From contig JNKJ01000008.1 in NCBI GenBank assembly GCA_000702025.1, positions 220,831-284,830 of the forward strand: a stretch of 64,000 nucleotides of DNA. Reading direction: 5' to 3'. Below, piece after piece: positions 1-8,499 of this stretch; position 1 is the stretch's first letter, and every line of letters starts with the position of its first letter. The notes beneath the pieces are model-generated. The model was given only the letters and a program-made list of their open reading frames with translations, was not told where the DNA came from and did no database searches. This DNA comes from Blautia schinkii DSM 10518. GTDB taxonomy: Bacteria; Bacillota; Clostridia; Lachnospirales; Lachnospiraceae. A program made the translations under genes and the position numbers.

Positions 1-426
1 GTGCTGAAGCCTGGCTGCAAGCTTCAAGGACTCTTGATTGCCTGTCGCATCATAGTATGAGGAAAGTGCATAAATAGCAAACGCCTGATTATAGGTATGC
101 TTCGATTCATCCTTGGGTGTTCCGTCAAAAGCAACAGACCAGAATATGCCGCCGAATTCGGGGTCCACACAATGGTCACGCAGAAATTCATAAGCGTGGT
201 CTGCATCTGCCCGGAGCTTTTCCTCTCCGAGAAGCAGATATGCATTGGAAAAGAACCATAGGATCCTGCTGTTTAAGATACAGCCCTTGTCGTAATGCCG
301 GTCCACCTTAAGGTCATAATCCATATATCCGTAATATCCGCCGTTTTCCTCATCCTTAAGATTTTCCCAAAAAGGAATCAGCGCTTGCTTCAGATGATTT
401 TCAATTTCCTTTGCAAAAGTATGCAT
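1..426 (-). CDS. Mannobiose/cellobiose 2-epimerase (AGE family), N-terminal part only
   Basis: The gene runs off the left edge, leaving about 142 N-terminal residues. The protein opens MHTFAKEIENHLKQALIPFW and contains KGCILNSRILWFFSNAY, the first-helix signature of the cellobiose 2-epimerase branch of the N-acylglucosamine 2-epimerase superfamily, an (alpha/alpha)6 barrel. These enzymes convert beta-1,4-mannobiose to mannosyl-glucose (or cellobiose to glucosyl-mannose). I chose the ATG at 426, preceded by GAAGGAAAC, because it matches the usual family N-terminus; an in-frame ATG at 450 is the alternative. It follows the GH130 gene by about 30 bases in the same direction, which supports mannobiose as substrate. 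No signal peptide is visible, so it should be cytoplasmic. The substrate is inferred from context; the family call is strong. Confidence 0.88.
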   Translation of the reverse strand, partial: MHTFAKEIENHLKQALIPFWENLKDEENGGYYGYMDYDLKVDRHYDKGCILNSRILWFFSNAYLLLGEEKLRADADHAYEFLRDHCVDPEFGGIFWSVAFDGTPKDESKHTYNQAFAIYALSSYYDATGNQESLKLAARLQH

Positions 427-456
427 GTTTCCTTCAAACCGCCTTTCCATTTCGCC

Positions 457-1479
457 TTATCTTCTGCCAAGCTCTGTGTCAGTTGTTCTCACTACACTGT
501 GGTCTTTTATATAGGTTATAATTTCATCCACCTTAGTAAAAGCAAGGCCAACATACGTGTCCGCAGCGCCGTAATAAACAGCGATTTTTCCGCTCTCTGC
601 ATCATGAATGGTTGCGCAGGGGAAGGTTACATTTGGCACGAAGCCCCTCTCCTCATACCACTCCTCCGGTGTAAGAAGGAAGTTTTCGCAGCGGTATTTT
701 ACAATGGAGGGATTGTCGATATCCAGGATTGCACCACCGATACTGTACACGTAGCCGTTGCAGGTGCCTGTTACACCATGGTAAAAAAGAAGCCATCCTT
801 CGCTTGTCTCAATAGGTGCTGCGCCGCCTCCGATTTTCAGGGATTCCCACCACTCACTGCTCTTCCCCATCACATGACGATGTTTGCCCCAATATATAAA
901 GTCCGGGCTTTCAGAGATAAAAATATCGCCAAAGGGAGTATGTCCACTGTCGCTTGGGCGGGACAGCATCATGAAATTGCCGTTGATCTTTCTTGGAAAG
1001 AGAACGGCGTTTCTGTTAAATGGAAGGAAAGGATTCTCTACTCTCACAAAGGTTTTAAAGTCTGTTGTCTTTGCCATACCGATTGCCGCCCCATAAAAAT
1101 CCTGACACCAGATGATATAGTAGATATCTTCTACCTTTACCAGTCTTGGGTCGTAGGCGTAGACCGGCATGAATGGTTTGCCTTCTTCATCCACAAAAGC
1201 AATCCTCTCCTCCTCGAATTCCCAGTGAAACCCATCCCGGCTCCTGCCAAGGTAAATATACGGAATGCCGTTTTTCTGCTCTCCACGGAACACACCGATA
1301 AATGCATCCTCATATGGTATCACCGCACTGTTGAAGATTCTGGCTACCTCTTTGATCGGGTTCCTGCCAATAACAGGATTTTTGCTGTATCTCCATACCG
1401 GAGCTCCGGTTGGTTCTTCCGTTCTGTCCTGCCATGGTACGTTAGGTACAGCGGGACCTATGATTTTAATTTCGCTCAT
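457..1479 (-). CDS. GH130 beta-1,4-mannooligosaccharide phosphorylase
   Basis: This 340-residue protein is a five-bladed propeller of glycoside hydrolase family 130. Family members use phosphate to cleave the non-reducing-end mannose of beta-1,4-manno-oligosaccharides, giving mannose 1-phosphate. Visible marks are the N-terminal motif PVWRYSKNPVIGRN, YAYDPRL with the likely general acid Asp110, and the HGV and YYGAADTYVGLA motifs near the C-terminus. The sequence fits subgroup 2 (mannooligosaccharide phosphorylase) better than subgroup 1 (mannosyl-glucose phosphorylase), but that is judgement by eye. The start has GAGGAGACAAGTA upstream. There is no signal peptide. It lies between the importer permeases and the epimerase, forming the intracellular end of the mannan pathway. 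Confidence 0.92.
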   Translation of the reverse strand: MSEIKIIGPAVPNVPWQDRTEEPTGAPVWRYSKNPVIGRNPIKEVARIFNSAVIPYEDAFIGVFRGEQKNGIPYIYLGRSRDGFHWEFEEERIAFVDEEGKPFMPVYAYDPRLVKVEDIYYIIWCQDFYGAAIGMAKTTDFKTFVRVENPFLPFNRNAVLFPRKINGNFMMLSRPSDSGHTPFGDIFISESPDFIYWGKHRHVMGKSSEWWESLKIGGGAAPIETSEGWLLFYHGVTGTCNGYVYSIGGAILDIDNPSIVKYRCENFLLTPEEWYEERGFVPNVTFPCATIHDAESGKIAVYYGAADTYVGLAFTKVDEIITYIKDHSVVRTTDTELGRR

Positions 1480-1532
1480 TACTTGTCTCCTCGTTTTTAT
1501 TCAAATAAATTTTATGGTGTTTCCCAATAGAG

Positions 1533-2381
1533 TCAGCCCTTTACAGCTCCGGCTGCCATTCCGCCGTATACCTGCTTCTGAAAGATCAGGAACAAAATCA
1601 AAATCGGAATGATCGTAATCAATACACCGGCACAAATATAGTTATATTGATTCCCGTAAGGCCCTGTAAATTTGTATAGGGCTGTGGATATTGTTTTTAA
1701 TTCAGAGCTTTGAAGATATAGGTTTGACATATAGTATTCGTTATAAACGCCGACTCCTTTTAATACCAGAGAGGTTACAATCGCAGGCTTTAAAAGCGGA
1801 AACAGGATTTTAAAGAATACACCAAAATACGTACATCCGTCTACAATTGCAGATTCATCCAGAGATACAGGAAGATTCTCAAAGAACTGCAGGAAGATAT
1901 AAATGGAAATAATATCTGTTCCCATGAGAACAATCATATAACCATAAAGGCGGTTGATCAGGCCTAGAGAAAACATAATTTGATAAACTGTCACCTGGGT
2001 AGCGATGCCGGGGATAAGTGCGGCGAACATAAACAGATTTTGGATCACCGCATTCCCCTTGAATTTAAAACGGTTCAGTACATATGCAAGCATGGCACCG
2101 ATAAATACAGATACTGTGAGCACCACAACGAGAACAATCGCTGTATTTAGAAAACCTTTCAGCATATTTGCCTGCTGGAAAGCAACCTTAAAATTCTCAA
2201 AATTCAAGAAGGATTTCGGCAGCTCTAGTACAGAGGTCGTGTTATATTCTTCGGTGGTTTTAAACGCTGTAAGAACACAGACACAGACGGGAATCAGGGC
2301 AATCAGAGCAGCGCCCGCAAGCATCACATATTTGAATACAAGGAAAACAACTGACAGTGGTTTTATTTTACTGTTGGTCAT
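1533..2381 (-). CDS. ABC sugar importer permease, MalG type (CUT1)
   Basis: This 282-residue protein has six predicted membrane segments. It carries the EAA loop of carbohydrate ABC permeases around LDESAIVDGCTYFGVFFKI, which contacts the ATPase. It is the second permease of a CUT1 importer and ends AAGAVKG, as MalG-like proteins often do. Its start overlaps the stop of the upstream permease by four bases (ATGA), so the two are probably translationally coupled. No ATPase gene is present in the window; CUT1 systems in Firmicutes commonly share one MsmX-type ATPase encoded elsewhere. From context the cargo is probably (galacto)manno-oligosaccharides. Confidence 0.92.
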   Translation of the reverse strand: MTNSKIKPLSVVFLVFKYVMLAGAALIALIPVCVCVLTAFKTTEEYNTTSVLELPKSFLNFENFKVAFQQANMLKGFLNTAIVLVVVLTVSVFIGAMLAYVLNRFKFKGNAVIQNLFMFAALIPGIATQVTVYQIMFSLGLINRLYGYMIVLMGTDIISIYIFLQFFENLPVSLDESAIVDGCTYFGVFFKILFPLLKPAIVTSLVLKGVGVYNEYYMSNLYLQSSELKTISTALYKFTGPYGNQYNYICAGVLITIIPILILFLIFQKQVYGGMAAGAVKG

Positions 2382-3373
2382 GATGCACTTCCTCCTCTCA
2401 TAGCCTTTCGTGCAGCTTTTTCCGCCTTTTTCCGCTTTCTGACTGCTGCCCTGGATTCATCAGAGGTTCCGTCGTCAAAGGCATATTTAAAGAACAGCTT
2501 CTGGGCAACTGTACAGAGTACGATAATTCCAAGAAGAACTATCGCCATGGCGCAGGCAAGTCCTACTTTCTGGCTTTCGTGTGCCAAACGGTTCATAATT
2601 ACAAAATAAGTTCCTGTTCCCATTGTACCGTTCGTGATTACGTACGGCGGCTCAAAGGCGCTTAAGGAACCGCTGATCGACAGAATCAGATTTAATACCA
2701 CTATGGATTTAATACTCGGCAGGATGATGTACCGGAATTGATGCCATTTATTCGCACCATCCAGAGATGCTGCTTCATAAAGCTCGGAGTCAACGGACAT
2801 CATAGCGCCCAGGAATAAGATCATGTTCTGGCCTGTATATCTCCATACAGAAGTGGCAGCCAGGGAAATATTATTGATGCTTCGATCCTGCAGCCACATA
2901 GGTATATTTTCCGGGTTCATACCAAATGCCTGAAGAATGGAATCCAGGACAAAGCCTCTTGCATAAAAAAACTTAAAAATAAATCCGACTGCAATACCGC
3001 AGATTAAATAGGGAAAGAACATAGCGCCCTTGAAGAACGCGGCACCTTTTGTTTTAAATACCATTAAAGTGGCAAAGAACAGTGCCAGTGCCAGCTGTAC
3101 AACAGCCCCGCCCATATAGTAGATGCTGACCTGCAGGGATTTAAAGCATTCGCTTCGTCTGAATACATCAATATAATTGTCGAGTCCCACAAAGGTTTTG
3201 GGGCCAATGTATTTCATTTTATAGAAGCTGAATTCAATCATTTTAAAAAACGGTAAATAGGTAAATACAAAAAGCAACAGAAGCGGCACAAACATAAACG
3301 TGAAAATGAGGATACATTTTTGTCCTTTTCTGCTTTTCAGCCATTGCATAAAGGGTTTTCTGGTTTTCTGCAT
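2378..3373 (-). CDS. ABC sugar importer permease, MalF type (CUT1)
   Basis: This 331-residue permease has six membrane helices after a basic N-terminus (MQKTRKPFMQWLKSRKGQK). The EAA loop reads SELYEAASLDGANKWHQF, close to the CUT1 consensus. The C-terminus is a cytoplasmic basic tail rich in Arg, Lys and Ala. The start follows AGGAGGGAAATTCC. It sits 83 bases downstream of the binding-protein gene and overlaps the next permease by four bases, giving the order binding protein, MalF-like, MalG-like. The permease family is certain; the manno-oligosaccharide substrate is inferred from the surrounding mannan enzymes. Confidence 0.92.
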   Translation of the reverse strand: MQKTRKPFMQWLKSRKGQKCILIFTFMFVPLLLLFVFTYLPFFKMIEFSFYKMKYIGPKTFVGLDNYIDVFRRSECFKSLQVSIYYMGGAVVQLALALFFATLMVFKTKGAAFFKGAMFFPYLICGIAVGFIFKFFYARGFVLDSILQAFGMNPENIPMWLQDRSINNISLAATSVWRYTGQNMILFLGAMMSVDSELYEAASLDGANKWHQFRYIILPSIKSIVVLNLILSISGSLSAFEPPYVITNGTMGTGTYFVIMNRLAHESQKVGLACAMAIVLLGIIVLCTVAQKLFFKYAFDDGTSDESRAAVRKRKKAEKAARKAMRGGSAS

Positions 3374-3456
3374 GGAATTTCCCTCCTCATGTAAAGGGGG
3401 CAGCCGCCAAGTCAGCGTCTGCCCCGCTTTCCTGATCTTTTTCAGGTTCCTGTATA

Positions 3457-4809
3457 TTACTCTGCTACTTCGATTCCCAGGCTTTCCTGAGCGTCAGACC
3501 ATTTCTGGTTCCAGTTATCCATAAGCTCATCCAGTGTGGAAGAGCCATAAAGCGCTGCTTCCAGAATCTCGCAGTCCGGATAATCATCGTTGTTGATACC
3601 AACTTCACTTTCGTTGTTCAGTTCGTTAAACAATGTCTCCTCTCCCTCTAAAGCGGGATTATCGGACAAAAGCTCCACTCCCTCGAAATCTGCCAGGGCA
3701 TCCGGAAGCTCACCGCTCTTTAAGGCAGGGATACTTCCCTCATCCTCATAAATACTGGATTCCTCAATCAGCCATTTGGTATAGAGCATAGCAGCCTTTT
3801 GATTTTCTTCTGACGCCTGGTTGTTAATACCGAATGCGTAATTTCCGCCTGCGCCTGCATACTGTTTGCCGTCTACTAAGATGGGGAATGGCATGTATCC
3901 CACATCCTCCGGCGTTGCCCCCATATCCTTGCACTGCTGTACTGCCCATGAGCCAAGGACCATAGCGCCAATCTCGCCTTCATTGATCATTCTCTTGGAG
4001 GATTCCCAGTCTGAGCTTGCCGGGTCTTCCTCTACGAGCTGCCTTGCAACTGCCTCATACATAACGTAGTAAACTGCGTAGGGACCGGTCATATCATCCT
4101 TTTTGGCAAAGGGATCTTTTGCATGGACCAGGTGATTATTCATAAAATCCGGGTCGCCTGTGGCAGCGATACCAATATAGGCATCCCATGCACCCATGGG
4201 CCATCCTGCTGCAAAGTTGGTATAAAGCGGAACAGCATCTGTGTTATCTTTGATCTGCTGCAGGCAGTTGAGGAAATCCTCCGGGGTTTTGGGAAGCTCT
4301 TTGATTCCTGCCTCCTCCCAGACTTTTTTGTTATATACGATTCCGCTTGCGGTTCCGCCGTTAGCGATTCCGTACACAGTACCTTCGTAAGATTTCTCCG
4401 GACAGAAATTGTAAATTTCATCCAATGTCTCAAAATCACCTAATGGAGTAAAGTATGTACTTAATTCACTCTTCGCAACACTTGTGGGGATAAAGCACAC
4501 ATCACCCCAGTCACCGGTAGTCAGACGGAGGTTTAATGATTCTTCATAATCTGTAACTCCTTCATATTCCACCGTAATATTTGGATACAATTCCATGAAC
4601 TGCTCTGCATATCCTTTATAAACCGTGTCCACAATATCTGTTCTGTTCGTGAGAACCTTGATGGATGCTTCCAGGTCCTGATAATCCTCTCCTACCTTAA
4701 TCTGGTCTATAGTAGGCATATCCCCTTCCGCGAATACAGCGGCCGGAGCCATAGACAAGGTAATAGCCGCCGCCACACTGATACTGATTGCTTTCTTTTT
4801 CATGTTCAT
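3457..4809 (-). CDS. Extracellular oligosaccharide-binding protein of the ABC importer
   Basis: This 450-residue solute-binding protein belongs to the bacterial extracellular family 1 sugar-binding fold, with ITVEYEGVTDYEESLNLRL and the late motif GAMVLGSWAVQQ. The N-terminus MNMKKKAISISVAAAITLSM is a clear Sec signal peptide with a plausible cleavage after AVFA. No cysteine follows, so there is no lipobox. That is unusual for a Gram-positive binding protein, which is normally a lipoprotein (see findings). The start has GGAGG seven bases upstream. It is the first gene of the transport operon and has its own promoter with an operator-like palindrome. It should deliver manno-oligosaccharides to the permeases encoded next. 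Confidence 0.9.
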   Translation of the reverse strand: MNMKKKAISISVAAAITLSMAPAAVFAEGDMPTIDQIKVGEDYQDLEASIKVLTNRTDIVDTVYKGYAEQFMELYPNITVEYEGVTDYEESLNLRLTTGDWGDVCFIPTSVAKSELSTYFTPLGDFETLDEIYNFCPEKSYEGTVYGIANGGTASGIVYNKKVWEEAGIKELPKTPEDFLNCLQQIKDNTDAVPLYTNFAAGWPMGAWDAYIGIAATGDPDFMNNHLVHAKDPFAKKDDMTGPYAVYYVMYEAVARQLVEEDPASSDWESSKRMINEGEIGAMVLGSWAVQQCKDMGATPEDVGYMPFPILVDGKQYAGAGGNYAFGINNQASEENQKAAMLYTKWLIEESSIYEDEGSIPALKSGELPDALADFEGVELLSDNPALEGEETLFNELNNESEVGINNDDYPDCEILEAALYGSSTLDELMDNWNQKWSDAQESLGIEVAE

Positions 4810-4869
4810 AATAAAACCTCCTGTTTTCTTAAAATTAATTTGTTTTTGCGCTTTATTTAAGTTGTTTTC

Positions 4870-4903
4870 ATTTTATCATATTTAACTTAAATATCAAGTT
4901 AAA
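4870..4903 (-). promoter_or_regulatory. Importer promoter overlapped by an operator-like palindrome
   Basis: Read on the minus strand, TTGATA (4897-4892) and TAAAAT (4875-4870) are spaced by 16 bases, a good sigma-A promoter about 60 bases upstream of the binding-protein start. A perfect inverted repeat, TTTAACTT / AAGTTAAA with a 7-base spacer (4881-4903), covers the -35 box and the spacer. Further TTAAGTA / TACTTAA half-sites lie at 4906-4912 and 4943-4949. The placement fits repression by the LacI-type protein encoded just upstream. The rest of the 316-base gap 4810-5125 is AT-rich and otherwise contains only the terminator listed next. Confidence 0.65.
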
Positions 4904-5028
4904 ATTACTTAATTTTTCATTTATGTTAGATGTGTAACATTTTTAAGTAGTTTTATTGTGGGATTTTTACAATGCGCAGCTTCTATCCCATTGTGCATCG
5001 ACATGCATTTCAGGTGTGCAGTTAAAGC

Positions 5029-5071
5029 AAAAAGCCAGACAAATCTATGCTTTCGATTTATCCGGCTTTTT
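5029..5071 (-). terminator. Intrinsic terminator after the lacI-type gene
   Basis: On the minus strand the stem AAAAGCCGGATAAATC pairs with GATTTGTCTGGCTTTT around a short loop, allowing for G-U pairs, and ends in a U run. It lies about 55 bases after the repressor stop codon, so the regulator/glycosidase unit ends before the importer operon begins. The plus-strand side also ends in TTTTT, so it could act in both directions. Confidence 0.75.
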
Positions 5072-5125
5072 AAGTTCCTGCATACGACTGTCCAATGAAT
5101 TGCATGAGGTTTCTTGATATTATGA

Positions 5126-6151
5126 TTAATTTTTAGGTGCGCCTGCAGGACAGAAGCCTACACTCTCTTTTTCCACTACATGACCGGACACTACATTTAA
5201 GCCCCGTCCTGAATTGGGATTTTTTAATTGCTTTAATATTTTTTCCAGGGCAATCTTAACCATCGCCTTCATGTTTACCTCATAGGAGGTAATCTTTTTA
5301 TCCGGAAATCCAGGGTGAAGATAATTGTCAAAGCCTACCACAGATACATCCTCAGGTATCCGGTAGCCCGCATCCTCAAGCTTCATAATAAGAATTTCGG
5401 CTGTCAGATCACAATTGCACACAAACGCCTCCGGCATATTCCGGGGCAGTTCAAAGCCAATATCCCCTCTGGCATCACGGTCCTCGATCAGCCATTCCGG
5501 CAAAAGGGAAACGCCGCGCTCCAAAAGCGCCTTGTAAAATCCACAGTACCGGTCCATAATACTGCTGGTAGCATGAATGGAACCCAAATATGCCATTTTC
5601 GTAAACCCACGTTCAAATAAATACTCTGTCAGTAGATACATACCGTAAAAGTTATCGGTAATCACTGCATCTTTTGCTAAAATGTGATCATAAAAATCTA
5701 AAAATACCAAGGGCATATCCATCTCATCCTTTAAAAATCCGATATATTCCCGGCTCACCTCGCCCATGATGATCACACCGTCAACGGTCTCTTCCTCCAC
5801 AATCTTGGGCAGGATCAGCTGGTGCTCCATTTCGTGCTTCAAGGCTTCTACTGCCACCATACAGTTTTTGTCAGTAGCCACAAGGGACAGCTCCTGATAC
5901 ATTTTCCAATAAAAGCTTACATTTTCGTCCAGATATTTTTCGGAAATGATGACACCGATATTTTTTGTGCTTCTTCCTGTCTCACGTTTCCTCGCAGCAG
6001 AAGCCTGGCGATATCCCAGTTCATCTGCTACGGCCTGGATTTTTGAGCGCATTTCATCACTGACGCCCTTTTGTCCTGAAAGCGCGTTATGCACAGTTAC
6101 TGTGCTCACTCCCACTTGTTTGGCAATGTCTGCCAGTCTTACTTTCCCCAT
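5126..6151 (-). CDS. LacI-family transcriptional repressor of the mannan locus
   Basis: The 341-residue protein opens with the LacI headpiece MGKVRLADIAKQVGVSTVTV, followed by the hinge-helix region and a periplasmic-binding-like effector domain (IGVIIS..., GVIIMGEVSREY..., DVSVVGFDNYLHPGFPDKK). The recognition helix reads TVTVHNAL rather than the commoner TVSRAL. I chose the ATG at 6151 because GGAG lies seven bases upstream; a GTG at 6193 would add 14 basic residues without a good ribosome binding site. It lies directly downstream of the GH36 gene and upstream of the importer. Control of this locus by a manno-oligosaccharide or galactose-containing inducer is likely but inferred. Confidence 0.9.
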   Translation of the reverse strand: MGKVRLADIAKQVGVSTVTVHNALSGQKGVSDEMRSKIQAVADELGYRQASAARKRETGRSTKNIGVIISEKYLDENVSFYWKMYQELSLVATDKNCMVAVEALKHEMEHQLILPKIVEEETVDGVIIMGEVSREYIGFLKDEMDMPLVFLDFYDHILAKDAVITDNFYGMYLLTEYLFERGFTKMAYLGSIHATSSIMDRYCGFYKALLERGVSLLPEWLIEDRDARGDIGFELPRNMPEAFVCNCDLTAEILIMKLEDAGYRIPEDVSVVGFDNYLHPGFPDKKITSYEVNMKAMVKIALEKILKQLKNPNSGRGLNVVSGHVVEKESVGFCPAGAPKN

Positions 6152-6191
6152 ATTCCATCTCCGTTTCCGTTTTTGGCTGAAGAATCTCTTC

Positions 6192-6206
6192 ACCTAAACT
6201 TTAGGT
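6192..6206. promoter_or_regulatory. Palindrome in the GH36-lacI gap
   Basis: ACCTAAACTTTAGGT is a perfect 7-bp inverted repeat around one central base, in the 67-base gap between the GH36 stop and the chosen lacI start. It resembles the TTTAAGTT-type sites of this locus only loosely. It could be an autoregulatory site for the repressor, but nothing else supports this. Confidence 0.35.
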
Positions 6207-6218
6207 TCCAAACAATTT

Positions 6219-8405
6219 CTATTCCATGATGAAGTGATACAGCCGGCTCGTATAATCACCCCGCAGGCCGCTGATCAAAAATCCTCCCTGCATCAGCATT
6301 TCTCCCGTAAATACTAAATCCGTGCCTTCTAAGCAATACCGCGCCTCCGGCCGAAAGCCCTGCAGCTTGATTTTTCTGCTGTGTGCGATCACATTTCCCA
6401 GAACATGCACATAAGTCACCAGCACCTCTTTCTTATCCCTGGAGGATACGGCCCAGCAGTCATGAGTGTGGTTTTCACGGTAGGAGGCAATTCTATAGTA
6501 ATCGCCCTCCCGGATCAATTCATGATATTTATGGTACATACGCACCTGTTCCGGTATCATCCGCCTGTCCTGCTCAGAGATTTTCGTGATATCCAATTCA
6601 TATCCAAAGGTTCCGGCAAGGGCAACATGTCCCCGGGTCTCAAAGGGCGTACTGCGTCCCACCGAATGATTGGGACAGTCACTAATGTGAGCACCCATTG
6701 TGGAAAGGGGATAAACAAGTGCTGTACCCTCCTGGATCATAAGTCTCTCAATGGCATCCGTATCATCTGAGCACCAGATCTGAGGACTATAGTACAGCAT
6801 TCCGGGATCAAAGCGGGCTCCGCCTCCGGAACAATTCTCAAGCAGAAGGTTGGGGAATTCCGTGACCAACCGCTCCTGCAGCGCATAAACGCCCAAAACA
6901 TAACGGTGAAACAGCTCCTGCTGTGAATCCTTGTCCAGGTAAGTGCTGCCCATATCGCTCAACTGACGGTTCATATCCCATTTTACATAGGAAATATTGG
7001 CGCTGCGCAAAATTACCGCCACACTCTCGTATACGTAATCCAGTACCTCCGGCCTCGATAAATCCAGCACAAGCTGGCTTCTGCTCTGGGTCGGCTCCCT
7101 GCCTGGAATTTGAATGGCCCATTCCGGATGCCTGCGGTAAAGTTCTGAGTTGGGTGAAATCATTTCCGGTTCAAACCAAATGCCAAAGTCCAGTCCAATG
7201 GCATTGACCTCTTCCACCAAGTGCCTGAGTCCGCCCTGAAGCTTCTTCTCATTCACAGTCCAGTCGCCAAGTGAGGAATCATCACTGTTTCTCTCTCCAA
7301 ACCATCCGTCATCCATTACCAGCATCTCGATTCCGCAGGCTTTTGCTTCTCTTGCAATTGACAGAAGCTTTTCCGTATCAAAATCAAAGTAAGTGGCTTC
7401 CCAATTATTGATAAGAATGGGCCTTTTTTTGTGCAGATAGGGGCTGCGGATCATGTGATTCCGGTAGAAATCATGATAATTCCGGGTCATCTGTCCCAAT
7501 CCTTCTCCGGAATAGGTCAGAACTATTTCCGGAGCCTGGAAGGTATCGGAGGGCTTTAAATTCCAGGAGAATTCCTCCTGGTGAATTCCCATTACCATTC
7601 TTACAGAGTCAAACTGGGTGCGTTCCGCCTGAGCGATAAAATTCCCGGAATATACGAAATTCATGGCATAGACCTGCCCCTGCACCTGATTGGTTCCCGG
7701 TGTCACAAGGGCCATGAAGGGATGCTCCTGATGACTCGTCTCTCCTTTTGCAGAGGAAACCATCTGCTTCCCGTAATGCACTTCGCATTCCTGAATATGG
7801 CGTTCCCTGGCCCATGCGCCGCACAGAGTAAGCATACGGAATTTTTCATCATCCATGTCAAGACATGCACTGTATACCTTTTCCAGCTTCAGCGTCTGCA
7901 CGCCCATATTTACAATGCGAACACTTCTGGTTATGATGTTTTCTTTCTCAAAGGCTGAATAACTGAGATAAACCTGCAGTTTTAAAATGGGGTCTTCGCA
8001 AAGAATTTCAAGGGTTTCTACCTCATCCTCCGTTCCAAAAGAGGCCGGAAGTCCTTCCAGGCCGCGTTTGCCTTTATAAACTTCATGAGATACATAAAAA
8101 ATTTCACTTCCCATGCATCCCTTTTCATTGCGCACATTGAAACAACTCTCCCGATAATCGCCGACGCCTCCTGTAGGATACTCCATTGGAAAGAAATCCA
8201 GAAATGCAGATTTCTCTCTCTGATTCACAGACGGTGTGTAAGGCGGCTCATCCATCCTCAGCAGATAGCCGGCAGCCTCTTGGTATAGTCTTGCCCCATA
8301 ATAAATATGTCCTACATATCCTTCCGGGGACAAGCCGATTACATAGGTACTTTTCTCTGTGTCCAACCGGAAAATTTTATTCTTATCATCGTAATAAACC
8401 GCCAT
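6219..8405 (-). CDS. GH36 alpha-galactosidase
   Basis: This 728-residue protein has the full length of bacterial GH36 alpha-galactosidases: an N-terminal beta-sandwich, a TIM barrel and a C-terminal beta domain. The barrel shows LVMDDGWFGERN, the nucleophile motif YVKWDMNR (Asp about 477), the CSGGGARFDPG motif and the acid/base region IWCSDDTDA. It removes alpha-1,6-linked galactose, such as galactomannan side chains. The start at 8405 has AAAGGAGAGGAAAT upstream; a longer form would begin at 8447. It lacks a signal peptide, so it acts on imported oligosaccharides. It lies between GH113 and lacI in one direction. Raffinose-type sugars are an alternative substrate, but the neighbours favour galactomanno-oligosaccharides. 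Confidence 0.95.
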   Translation of the reverse strand: MAVYYDDKNKIFRLDTEKSTYVIGLSPEGYVGHIYYGARLYQEAAGYLLRMDEPPYTPSVNQREKSAFLDFFPMEYPTGGVGDYRESCFNVRNEKGCMGSEIFYVSHEVYKGKRGLEGLPASFGTEDEVETLEILCEDPILKLQVYLSYSAFEKENIITRSVRIVNMGVQTLKLEKVYSACLDMDDEKFRMLTLCGAWARERHIQECEVHYGKQMVSSAKGETSHQEHPFMALVTPGTNQVQGQVYAMNFVYSGNFIAQAERTQFDSVRMVMGIHQEEFSWNLKPSDTFQAPEIVLTYSGEGLGQMTRNYHDFYRNHMIRSPYLHKKRPILINNWEATYFDFDTEKLLSIAREAKACGIEMLVMDDGWFGERNSDDSSLGDWTVNEKKLQGGLRHLVEEVNAIGLDFGIWFEPEMISPNSELYRRHPEWAIQIPGREPTQSRSQLVLDLSRPEVLDYVYESVAVILRSANISYVKWDMNRQLSDMGSTYLDKDSQQELFHRYVLGVYALQERLVTEFPNLLLENCSGGGARFDPGMLYYSPQIWCSDDTDAIERLMIQEGTALVYPLSTMGAHISDCPNHSVGRSTPFETRGHVALAGTFGYELDITKISEQDRRMIPEQVRMYHKYHELIREGDYYRIASYRENHTHDCWAVSSRDKKEVLVTYVHVLGNVIAHSRKIKLQGFRPEARYCLEGTDLVFTGEMLMQGGFLISGLRGDYTSRLYHFIME

Positions 8406-8477
8406 ATTTCCTCTCCTTTTGTATCTTGTGTGCCATTTATTTTTCATATACTAATTTTTGTTTTATTATAATTAATT

Positions 8478-8499
8478 TTTAAGTATAAGTCAACTTAAA
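8478..8499. promoter_or_regulatory. Operator-like inverted repeat between GH113 and GH36
   Basis: TTTAAGT (8478-8484) and ACTTAAA (8493-8499) form a perfect inverted repeat that runs into the GH113 stop codon. The half-site matches the arms of the palindrome over the importer promoter (TTTAACTT / AAGTTAAA). The 89-base gap 8406-8494 is AT-rich and may hold a promoter for GH36. Two copies of a related palindrome in one locus suggest shared control, probably by the LacI-type protein. Confidence 0.5.

Noticed and set aside
295..1530. A 411-residue open frame on the plus strand opposite the GH130 gene
   Set aside because: It is antisense to a clear family member, lacks a ribosome binding site and has no recognisable domain.
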